In this document: positions 18,637 through 27,435 of the stretch, one piece after another
Layout of the letters: each line of letters opens with the position of its first letter
How positions within the stretch are numbered: position 1 is the first letter of the stretch
Source of the DNA: Flaccisagitta enflata
Taxonomy: Eukaryota; Chaetognatha; Sagittoidea; Aphragmophora
Direction: 5' to 3'
Length of the DNA: 64,000 nt
Assembly: GCA_965153355.1 (NCBI GenBank)
Contig: OZ231126.1
Location: forward strand, 63,922,001 to 63,986,000
Notes under the pieces: generated by a model
What the model saw: only the letters and a program-made list of their open reading frames with translations
What the model was told of the DNA's origin: nothing
Databases searched by the model: none
Position numbers and translations under genes: made by a program

Positions 18637-19010
18637 GGGTCCCTGTGGGGCCCTCCGGGGGTCCTCAAAGGGCCCCCAAATGACCAAAATAGCTGAAAAT
18701 GGCTAAGAAATAAGGGGTTTTGGAGTTGTTTCTTCTCAAATGTTATTGGGGAGGACAATTCTATGATAAGATGCTGTCACCTGGTTTGGAGCAACAAAAG
18801 AAAAGGTCAGGGGCCCCTCAGGGACCTATTCAAGGGGCCCCTAGATGCTCCAAAAGGCTTAAAATGGGCAAAAATGATCAGAATTTAAGCATTTTTATCC
18901 ATTTTTTGCCATCTTTGACAATGAAGGGCCTAGTTATCTGTTTAGCTTCCCTCATCAGAGCAGCAGGATTAGATAAGAAGGCTGAAGACCCCTGATGGGC
19001 CCATCCAGAG
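18637..19010 (+). repeat. Direct repeat unit 1 (partner 19725-20070)
   Basis: About 375 bp beginning TGTGGGGCCCTCC, containing GGAGTTGTTTCTTCTCAAATG and AGGTCAGGGGCCCCTCAGGGACC. It recurs downstream, separated by the fold-back element 19079-19638. Small inverted GGGGCCC motifs are frequent. No ORF. Confidence 0.75.
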
Positions 19011-19078
19011 GACCTAAAGAACTCATAATAGCCAAAAATGACCAAATCTTGACATTATTACACTATTCTTCTTTGATA

Positions 19079-19638
19079 CAGGGTGATTTTTTTCAAGTGG
19101 GGGAAAGTATTAAGGCATCAAATTTTAGTTATGACATTTCAGGATGAACTAAGATTAATTTATAGTTGCAAACTACTTGACAATAACTTTTCAAGAAAGA
19201 AAAAATAATTTTGGCAAATTTTGTTAATATTTTTATCAAACCCAAAATTTTAGGAGAATCAGTGTTTTTTTATGAAATTGCTTTTATGGATGAACCTGAA
19301 ATTACAAAATTGTAGTAAAAAACTGTTTTGAATAAAAACCAGAGTTAAAATATCCAAATTAGTGATAAAAGTAAACTGAGATTCAACTTTTTGACCAAAA
19401 AAAGTTTTTTTTTGTGCATAATTCAAAAATTCATTATTGTGAAAAAATGATATGAACTTAATGGATTAAAAATGGTCAACTATGCGAAATTGAATTCAAA
19501 ACTGTTATATATTTTTTCTTTCTTGAATATCAAATGTCAAATAGTTTGCAAGTATAAACTAAATTTTGTTTATCTTCAAATTGCATGATAAAAATTTGAT
19601 GTCTTAATACTTTCCCCCACTTGAAAAAAATCACCCTG
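19079..19638. mobile_element. Fold-back element with TA duplication
   Basis: Left end CAGGGTGATTTTTTTCAAG and right end CTTGAAAAAAATCACCCTG are perfect inverted repeats, and pairing continues (GTGGGGGAAAGTATTAAG). TA lies at 19077-19078 and 19639-19640. 560 bp, no ORF. CAGGGTG ends are common in Tc1/mariner-type MITEs. Confidence 0.8.
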
Positions 19639-19724
19639 TACATTGTTGGACTGCACTTATTTACTGTTTATTGGATTGATGATTGATTAATTGTTTGAAT
19701 GATTGATTGTTAGATTGATTCATA

Positions 19725-20070
19725 TGTCTGTGGGGCCCTCCCGGGTTCCTCAAAGGGCCCCCAAATAACCTAAACAGCTGACAATAGCCCAAAAAATGAG
19801 GATTTGGAGTTGTTTCTTCTCAAATGTTGTTGGGAGGGAAATTCCATGTAAAGATACTGTCATCTGGTGTGGAACATCAAAAGAAAAGGTCAGGGGCCCC
19901 TCAGGGACCCATTCAAGGGGCCTTAGATGCTCCAAAAGGCTTAAAATGGGAAAAAATGGCCAAAATCTAAGCAGTTTTGACGATGAAGGACCTAGTTATC
20001 TGTTTAGCTTCCCTCATCAAAGCGGCAGAACTAGATAAGAATAAAAGCTGAAGACCCCTGTCGAACCCAT
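19725..20070 (+). repeat. Direct repeat unit 2 (partner 18637-19010)
   Basis: Second, diverged copy of the GGGGCCC-rich unit. It lacks the roughly 25-base 'TCCATTTTTTGCCATC' segment of unit 1 and has point changes throughout. Confidence 0.7.
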
Positions 20071-20810
20071 ACAAACGCCTTTTGGGACCCGTGATAGCCA
20101 AAAGTGACCAAAACTTGACATTTTAAATGTTATTCATCTTTCAAAAAGTTTTTATTCTTGATCAATTTCCACAATATAAAGGGTTTTTCATGTGATTTCG
20201 AATACGGTTTGAAAGTTGGACAACATTACTACTCAACCCCACTTTACCAAAGGATGAGAGCCTTTGGAGCTCTCAATGGTGTTTAATCCGGACCCATCAC
20301 AACTATCCTGTAACAGGTGATTGATAAAAAAAAAACTAAAAATTGCTGCAAGTTGCTGCATGTTGCTGCATGTTGCTGTCGGTATGTTGGTAATTTGGGC
20401 AAAAAATGCTGCAAATTGAAGAACACATTAATGGGCAATTGAGTCTTTTAGTTTTAAATTAGCAACTCTGTCAGAAGCTTTATCCATCTGTCTGTCGGTT
20501 CATTCATCACATTGACTGTCTATCCATCCATCAGCGTATCTGTCCATCTGTCCCTCCATCCCTACAATCATGACAGATTTTATCATTGGAACATAATATT
20601 AAAGTTTTAAATCTCAATTCTGCCCCTGCCAGTATTCCCGTAACATGTTTAAATAGCATATGTCAGTTGTTGAATAGTAAACTTGCTAATAGCCTTTGGC
20701 AACTGTTTGTTTGTCTTTCTTTATGTCCATCTATCTGTTCATCCATCTGTCCATCCAATCCTATGTCCATTCAACCATCCACCCATAACATCCATTAGCA
20801 TGTTACAAAA

Positions 20811-20963
20811 ACAAGGTCGGATACATGGCAGTCCAGTCGCGGACGGTTGGGCAGGAGCAGTAATGCAAAAACTGCTTGGAATTCAAAAATGTGACCGACC
20901 AACCAACCAACTGACCGACCAACAGATCGACCAACATGGCAAGGTGTAGAGTTGCATGTCCAA
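20811..20963 (+). mobile_element. Family A/B structured repeat, degenerate 3' end
   Basis: Head ACAAGGTCGGATACATGGC, 5' motif AGTCGCGGAC, GGTTGGGCAGGAGC, ACCAACC-type core, then GAGTTGCATGTCC. The terminal hairpin is broken. It stands head-to-tail with the next copy. Confidence 0.7.
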
Positions 20964-20966
20964 CAA

Positions 20967-21165
20967 ACAAGGCCAGATCCACAGCTACCCCAGTTGTGTA
21001 CGGGTGGGCAGGGGCCGTAATTGAGGTCACCAGATCATTTGGGCAGGAGCAGAGAGGCCGAAAACCACCAAAGAAAACAAAAAAGTTAAGTGTGACCAAC
21101 AGACAGACCGATGGACCGACGGACTGACCAACACACAAACAGACTGATAATGCGGGGTGTAGAGT
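20967..21165 (+). mobile_element. Family A structured repeat, degenerate 3' end
   Basis: Head ACAAGGCCAGATCCACAGC, GGGTGGGCAGGGGCC, 'GAGGTCACCAGATCATTTGGG', 'AAGTTAAGTGTGACC', GACC/GACGG core and GCGGGGTGTAGAGT. The terminal hairpin has been lost. Confidence 0.75.
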
Positions 21166-22441
21166 AAAATTGCAATCTAAAGATACATCTTTAGATCAAC
21201 ATCACCATTTTCTATTATGTTCATTTGCACCCAATGCCTAACTATGCATGATTATGATAGTGAGTGTGAGGAGGCAGAGCAGCCACCCTGAGGGCCCTGA
21301 ACCACCCTTAGTGACCACATTGAACGGACAAAGTGGGGTATAGAGGTACATGGCACGCAACTGACGAGCGACTTAAACAGTTGCTAGCACGCATCTAAAA
21401 ATTGCACCAACTTAAATTTCTTGGTTGAGTGTTCCTACTCACAAACAAGCCCAATTTGGCAATGATGCATGCAGACTGTGTCTCTGCGAGTATTGATTTT
21501 GGCGCCAAACATGTGACATATATGGTGAGACAGATCAACAAACAGACAGACAGAGTAAAGAAGGAGGCTCTCAAAACACCTTTGTTGATCCTTTTACTTA
21601 GTGTAGGATCTCACTGTGGCAAAAAATAGCCAAGAAATAGTTTTTACTCAGGTGAAACGGACAAACAGAAGGAACTGACGGATGGACAGACCTCTTGTAG
21701 AGACATGTTCCTTATTTGATTTTTAATCCATCATCTAATTCTTTAGGCAACAAGGGGTTACAGAATCATTGCCAAGGGGGGGGGGCAGGATTGGAACTTA
21801 CTCTTTCAAACTGGAGGGTTACATAAATGGAAAAACAGACACAGGTAAGTTTCGTAGTAGGGAAGATTGGGTGGCTGGACAAACTTAAGTACCAAAAAAC
21901 ACTTTACTTTTCCATAGCACAAGCAATGTCAATATATATTGATACAGGGTTACAGTAGCGAAATTAAAATATAAGTATGCGCAGTAAATCGGGCATAATA
22001 CCAATCAAAGCGCAAGGAGATCAAGGCAGCACAGACCACTAAATCCCACCCTGATGAGAAATAAGCCCCTAACGTTACTTTATCCCACAAGTCACTTATA
22101 GACAGCAAACAAAATATTCTTTTCATACTTTTTTTATAGAGTCGCGAGACTGAAAATGAAATCACTCAGGAAATCATATCCTCAATCTTGCTTTTCAGTA
22201 GCATTATATTTGTTATATTTTAAGTTACGGAAACGCAACACTTTGATAGGCATTTTCCATCTGTTTGTCTGTCCGTCATTTGGCTGTCCATGATACTCAC
22301 CTAGGATTGTTTGTGTGTGTCATCTGTAAAAGGAAATGTAACCCTTGCTTAAATGTTCAAGATAAATGTAAGGGTGCTGCGCAGGTAAAATATCCCAGAC
22401 CGCTTGCCTTATGCTTCCCTGCGCCACCCTGTAGCAAGGGT
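21166..22441. other. Non-coding interior of the hAT-like insertion
   Basis: AT-rich DNA with short GACA/GACG tracts around 21535-21565 and degenerate hairpin remnants (for example GTTGCTAGCACGCATCTAAAAA near 21380, split GTTGCTAGC + ACGCATCTAAAAA). No gene recognised. Confidence 0.4.
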
Positions 22442-22568
22442 ACAAGGCTGGATACACGGCCGATAAGTAGTCGCTTGTGAGTGGGCAGGGGCAGTAATGC
22501 AGGTGGGCAGGGGTAGTATGAGAGTGGGTGGGAGCTGTTTTGTGGCAGGGCAGGCGCAGTAATGCTCA
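22442..22568 (+). mobile_element. Family A head fragment with GGGCAGGGG duplications
   Basis: Begins ACAAGGCTGGATACACGGCC and contains three GTGGGCAGGGG-like blocks. No core or terminal hairpin is present. Confidence 0.6.
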
Positions 22569-23377
22569 GAAATTGCAAGTCTGGTCAATTTTCTGTCATC
22601 ATAATTTTCACAATCCGGAAACACAGACCAACCTTCCAAGGGACACACCCTCCTATTGAATAGCTTAGCAAGCTACTAAAAGTATCCCAAGCAGCGTTCT
22701 TGCTGCAGCTTGCTGCATAGGATAATATCTCCAAAAAGACAATCAACAAGTTAAAACTGGCTTTAATCAGAAGATCATATTGTCCAAATTGTGTTTTCAA
22801 AAATATTTTTAACCAAATTTTCAAAAGCTATAAAAGCTAGTTGGAATGGTAAAATATATCAAGGAGCTTGCTTACTGGTTGCAACTTGCTGCAGCTTCCT
22901 GCACCCTTACTGCAGCTTGCTGCAGATTGCTGCAAAGGTGAAATATACCAGATGCAGCAGACAAATAGTTACAAAGTTCATACTGAGATCATTCAGGAAA
23001 TCTTGTCCACCAAATTGTGGTCTCAATCGCCTTTTTGATCAAATTTTCAAAGTCTGTAGGACATTGCTGCAAATGTAAGGAAGCCGTAGAAGCTTATTTT
23101 CATGCTGCAGATTGCTGAGCAAAAATTGTCAATTTACAAAATGAAAACTGCAATCACCCAAGAAATCATTACCTTCAAAATATGTTTTCCATTGTTATTC
23201 TGTAATTTCAAATATCAGGAACTTGCCACAATTAGTCCCCCAAAGTGCAGCAACTTGCAGCAACCACTGTTTTCTTTTTTGTTTCACTCTCTTTTGCACT
23301 GTTTTTTGCACACATCTATATCAATCAGCATTACCAACCATCTTATATTGTTGTGACCAAAGCATTTATCATGTTAG
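22569..23377. repeat. CTTGCTGCA-rich region
   Basis: Irregular recurrences of TTGCTGCA and GCAGCTTGCTGCA at about 22700-22720, 22880-22935, 23060 and 23105. Similar motifs occur at 20340-20410. Too diverged for a clear unit length. No gene. Confidence 0.45.
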
Positions 23378-23852
23378 ATGACACTCAAAGGATCAAAAAA
23401 AGATGATAAACCCGAGTTTTGGCCAGAAATTCTTAGGTCTTGTATAGATGACATACATAGTGGAGGTGGGCGATTTTTTCAGCAACTTGGGGCACAGGAA
23501 ATGATGCAGATTGTTCAAGATGTTACTACTACAGACTTTAGTCGCCGTATGGGAAAAAAATTGGTTCTCTCCTCCCCCTATCTAAAAGGTAGGAGAAATC
23601 AAAAGTACGGAATGAAAAAAAGAATCTATGAAAGTGCGATATGAAAGTAAGGGGGGCGTTTTTAGTCGGAGACAATCGCGTTTTTAATGGGCCACTTGGT
23701 CGCTCGCTACGTTCGTTCGCTCGCACCGCTCACTCCGCTCACTCGCTCCGCAGCGCTTCGCTACGCTCGCTCGCTCCGTTCATGGGCTCGCTTACTCATT
23801 TCGCTCACTCCCTCGTGGGACGTTTGAAATTCTGGAATATATGTTCACACTG

Positions 23853-24323
23853 TTATCGCGTTTGTTGTTGTTGCTGCCCCTGGCGCCTAATTGGCGCGTG
23901 GATGGCCATTCGGGGGAGGTTCCGGCGGGGGCCGGGGGCGGGGGGATTCGACGAAACCAGGCGCGAGAAAGATGGCAGAGTTTTGAGGAAGGTCATAGCG
24001 GTGACGGGGTTGATCCAGAGATCCCGGGCAGACAAGTCCGTCGGTACAGATGGGCAGCTAAACTGGTGGTTGACGGTATGGCGGCTAAAGCGACATTCAG
24101 GGCAAAGGGCAGAGTTGTCGCGCCCTGTTTTGACTAGCTGGGCCAGAGTAGAGCGTTCGGCCCTGGACAGTGAAGACTCGCTGGGAGAGATGTTTGGCCG
24201 CGGGCCACCAAGAACGCGGCTATTGTTTGAAGCAGCGATAGAGTCTTTGACAGCGTCAGTGTGAATCTTGTTCAGGATGCATTTGTATTCGGCGGAGTCA
24301 AATGCATCCTGAACAAGATTCAC
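23853..24323 (-). pseudogene. LINE ORF2 C-terminal fragment
   Basis: The - strand frame reads ...NKIHTDAVKDSIAASNNSRVLGG...SESSLSRAERSTLAQLVKTG...CPECRFSRHTVNHQFSCPSVPTDLSARDLWINPVTAMTFL. This is the usual region downstream of the reverse transcriptase in Jockey-superfamily LINEs, including the 'L.R..R..LAQLR.G' block and the terminal C-x2-C...H...C zinc-binding block before 'DLW.NP'. The RT itself is absent. It lies within the Harbinger-like insertion. Confidence 0.75.
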
Positions 24324-24365
24324 ACTGACGCTGTCAAAGATTCTATCGCTGCTTCAAACCATAGC
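24219..24365. repeat. Near-perfect palindrome built from LINE sequence
   Basis: Arms of about 66 bp (24219-24284 and 24300-24365) are reverse complements with two mismatches, around a 15-base spacer. The arms encode the same LINE peptide (CILNKIHTDAVKDSIAASN) in opposite orientations. Confidence 0.9.
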
Positions 24366-24867
24366 CCCGTTTCTCGGGAACAAACGCGTTTTTCATATTC
24401 ACTAGAAACACGCCCTAATTTATGACGTTGACCGATGAAATGAGCAGAGAGAAAGAATCATCAATAACTAGACTCGCCAAATGTGACATTCCCTGACATG
24501 GGAAAGGGAGAATAAATTGTTTCTGGTGACACAAGTACCGATTTAGCACGGATTAATAGCCACCTAAGACACGCCAAGATGGATTAAACGCGAAAAAGAG
24601 AGAAAGGAAAGAAACCTGGGAACTTACACGAAAGCTGGGTATTACGCCAATGAAAATCACAGAATTGTGGGCAATGTGCGCTAGACAATGAGAAGCATGT
24701 GCGATAGACATGGCGGAAACCCGCGCTTTATGAGGGCAGGCACTAATCCAAATCTCCTTCAAAACCATAATCTATTCACCTTCATATTGGCTGCTGCCCA
24801 CTGCTCGGTACTAATTTCGAATTCGGTGATGTATTTTGTTTTACTGACTTTCTAAGCGGGTTTTTAT

Positions 24868-24969
24868 TTAGGGTTAGGGGTAGGGTTAGGGTTAAGGTTG
24901 GGGTTGGGGGTGGTTTTAGGGTTAGGGTTAGGGTCAGGGCTAGCGTTAGGGCTAGGTGAGAGCTGGGTT
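24868..24969 (+). repeat. Degenerate telomere-like tract (TTAGGG)n
   Basis: About 100 bp of TTAGGG with GGGGTTG, GGGTCA and GGGCTAGC variants, ending the segmental repeat. The same roughly 100 bases, variants included, recur inverted at 61666-61767, so the tract was copied as part of the segment. Confidence 0.9.
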
Positions 24970-25518
24970 ACTATCTTCGCCGAAAGAAACGCAGCAGTTT
25001 TAAAAATAGCATCAACTTTGGAAGAGTATTGCTCCTAAACGAGAAAAGCTACAGACCCCAGATTGGTCCCATTTTAAAGCCCTCTTTTAAATCTTTAAAA
25101 TCGGACCAATCTGGGAAGCAGACCTGTACATCTTGTAGTAGCGAGTAGCGCCCACAGTGAAATTCGGACCTCCATTTTAGTAACACCGGTAACGCCGTGT
25201 TACCCTTCTTTATTTCATTGTTTTCAACTACCGGTAACGCAGAGTGCCACATGCGGGTAACGCGGAGTAACACTCGCCAGTAATGCAGAGTAACACGGTT
25301 GAAATTTGTGAAAATGCGCATGGTCATCGGTGTAGGACAAGGGACATCCAGACCGTCCATGGACGGCCCTATCTGTTGGGCTGGAAAGTCTGTCGGGCTG
25401 AGAATCCAGTAAAAAATAAATAAGAAGATAGGGAAAAAGAGAAAAAATAGCAGAAAAAGAAGAAAAGCAAAGGAAAAAATGAAAGAATGGAATAGGAAAG
25501 GTTGTTTGTGTTTGAGAC
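24970..25518. other. Downstream of the last recognised GCKR-like exon
   Basis: Contains a 'GTTAC(T/C)C(T/C)GCGTTAC' repeat cluster at 25140-25300 on the - strand and a pyrimidine tract plus CTCAG acceptor at about 25390-25500. The CTCAG-bounded continuation (PDRLSSPTDRAV...) shows no similarity to the expected GCKR C-terminus. Confidence 0.4.
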
Positions 25519-25671
25519 AGATTCGAGTTGAGCGCAGATTTGAGCTTCGAGTGGATTGTCGCCGACGAAGACGAGCAAATCGTCACTCGTCAAAGTCGGA
25601 AGCAAAGTCGATGCGAATTCATCCGTCGATATGAAGTTCCAATCGTCCGTTGAATCATCGAAGACGGAGCC
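25519..25671 (-). CDS. GCKR: GCKR-like exon (second SIS region)
   Basis: The acceptor is TTTTCCTAG. 51 codons encode GSVFDDSTDDWNFISTDEF, STLLPTLTSDDLLVFVGDN and PLEAQICAQLES. This matches the family's 'F....F....LP.L...D.V..I...D...E...I...'. Joins the preceding exon in phase 0. The donor GTCTCA is weak. Confidence 0.7.
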
Positions 25672-25703
25672 CTAGGAAAAGGGATAAGACTATTTTTTTT
25701 CAC

Positions 25704-25736
<33 letters not shown>

Positions 25737-25796
25737 CTGTTGTTGTACATGCTGTTGCTGCCAGCGTTAATATGTTGTTTTACGTTGCTGCTGTGC

Positions 25797-25832
<36 letters not shown>

Positions 25833-27377
25833 CTATCTTACATCTCATCATTATTCTCCTGTTAGATCTATGACAAGTGGAAAAATATCTCTCACTATAA
25901 CCGTATAAGAAATCTAGATTGTAGATTCTAGGGCAGCGCACAGCGCCGCCGCACTGCTCCTTTGAAAGGCTACATATGCGTCTTCACGGAAGAAAAAAAA
26001 AGAGGGGGAAAAACAGATTTTGAGAAAGTGGTAAATGGTTGTGTACAAAAAATGATTAAATTACGGGAAGGTAAACAACCATTGTAGAATTGTCATTACT
26101 ATCTTGGTCAATTTAAGAGTCCGCCATGTTTTCTCACATTGTGGCCAGATTATCAAACAAAACATATGAAAATTTGTGACCATTAGAAAGCTCTTCGAAA
26201 ATGCGATCTAATGCCACCAAGCAGACCTCTGTAGCTCAATTCGTTTAGATTTTACAGCAGAAAAACTAAAACGATTCATTTTGATTTCTATGGTAAAAAT
26301 CATTAATTTCTGTTTTTGAAATTCCAGCAGCTTCATTTTGATATTTTCTATACATAGAAATTATAGAAACATAAGAAAATCTGTGACTCGTTGTAAAGAG
26401 CTTTCAGTAAAGAGCTTTCATATGCCACCAAGCAGAGCTCATTTGCTCAAATCGTTTAGATTTTACAACAAAATTAGTACAAGCTTTACTATAAAACCAA
26501 AGTAGCAAAAACAGATGAAAAAGATAAGAAACCCGTCACACGCAAATCAGTGATGCTGCTATATGACACTATAAAAATCACTATACAAGCAATATCTAGT
26601 TTCAAAACATGTTAAAATAAACTTCTGTAGTAAGAAAACAAGTTTTTCTAATCAATATTCAAGATTTAAGAACTAAATTCAATTGCGAGGACTCTTATTT
26701 TGACCAAGATAGTATTAGCGACCTTATTTGCATATTGTGGCTAAAAGATTATCTTTTATATAGATATGCCAAAATTGAGTTACAGCCAAATGGTATCAAA
26801 ACCAAGAATTCAAATAAACCTGCTACTAAGTGTGGAAACCTGAAGTGAAGGGTTACTTTTTGTGTTGAAAAGAAATGAGTCTAGTTTTACTTGGTGAAAA
26901 GTCTAAAATGAAAAAAATTGTTATGTCTCAAATATCAAGAACAAAAATCGGAAATATCGGAAATATTCCGACTGAATTGTGTTCTGCGAACTTTGGCGTG
27001 AATAGCCGCGCAGTGGGCCAGAATCTTTAGATCTTCAGAATCTTTAGAATGTGTGGCACGGCACTCTCCCAGGATGGATGGGTCGCCATGTGAAGTGTCA
27101 ACCATCTTGATGGACATGGAAAAAAATGGTCTCGAATTATGAGAGATGTTACATTGGAAATTTAACATTTTTTGGAAAGTTTCTTTGAAATAAAAAGTTT
27201 TGGATGAAGATTCTTGAACATAATACAAAAAGAAGGAAAATTACATTTTTTTTTATAATGGTTTTTCACTCTGAGTCTATCTCTGAATCTCTCACTCTCA
27301 AAATGTATAAGTAACTGACTATATCTCTGAGTATCTCTATGACTCTCTGACTGTCTGTCTGTCTATCTCACTCACAC

Positions 27378-27435
<58 letters not shown>

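Larger units (their letters stand above)
18307..23580. mobile_element. hAT-like composite insertion, 5.27 kb
   Basis: The other copy of the segmental repeat reads straight across this site. Here TCTAAAA flanks both sides (18300-18306 and 23581-23587). Ends begin TAGTGGGGGG and end TCCCCCTA. A 13-base subterminal motif CCCATACGGCGAC (18357-18369) recurs inverted at 23541-23553. Short TAG/CTA ends and a 7-8 bp duplication fit hAT. No hAT transposase was recognised inside. The interior holds a direct repeat, a fold-back element, family A/B repeats, CTTGCTGCA-rich DNA and an unknown 88-codon frame (23378-23644). Confidence 0.65.
23651..24415. mobile_element. Harbinger-like insertion with TAA target duplication
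   Basis: The inverted partner segment reads 'GAAAGTAATTTATG' without interruption. Here TAA is duplicated at 23648-23650 and 24416-24418, around 765 bp whose ends are GGGGGGCGTTTTTAG and, inverted, GGGCGTGTTTCTAG. A 3-bp TAA/TTA duplication with G-rich TIRs is the PIF/Harbinger pattern. It encodes no transposase. It carries a GCTCGCT-rich stretch (23700-23800) and a LINE 3' fragment. Confidence 0.65.
15890..24969 (+). repeat. Left copy of an inverted segmental repeat (with insertions)
   Basis: From CCGGAGATTACTG (15890) to the telomere-like tract ending at 24969, this interval matches the reverse complement of 64000-61666. Shared blocks in order: family B repeat, inverted-repeat element, Tc1 fragment, purine-rich ORF block (17640-18306), 23581-23650, 24416-24867 and the TTAGGG-like tract. 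Extra in this copy are 16260-17120, 18307-23580 and 23651-24415. The shared 24553-24768 block differs at five positions from its partner. Confidence 0.8.

Noticed and set aside
23378-23644. Possible transposase exon of the hAT-like insertion
   Set aside because: The 88-residue frame (DDKPEFWPEILRSCIDDIHS and on) shows no hAT catalytic or dimerisation motif that I recognise.
24868-24969. A true chromosome end
   Set aside because: The tract is degenerate, about 100 bp, internal, and duplicated as part of a segment at 61666.
25049-25360. Continuation of the GCKR-like protein downstream of 25519
   Set aside because: The frames consist of a 'GTTACTCTGCGTTAC' repeat and show none of the expected C-terminal motifs.
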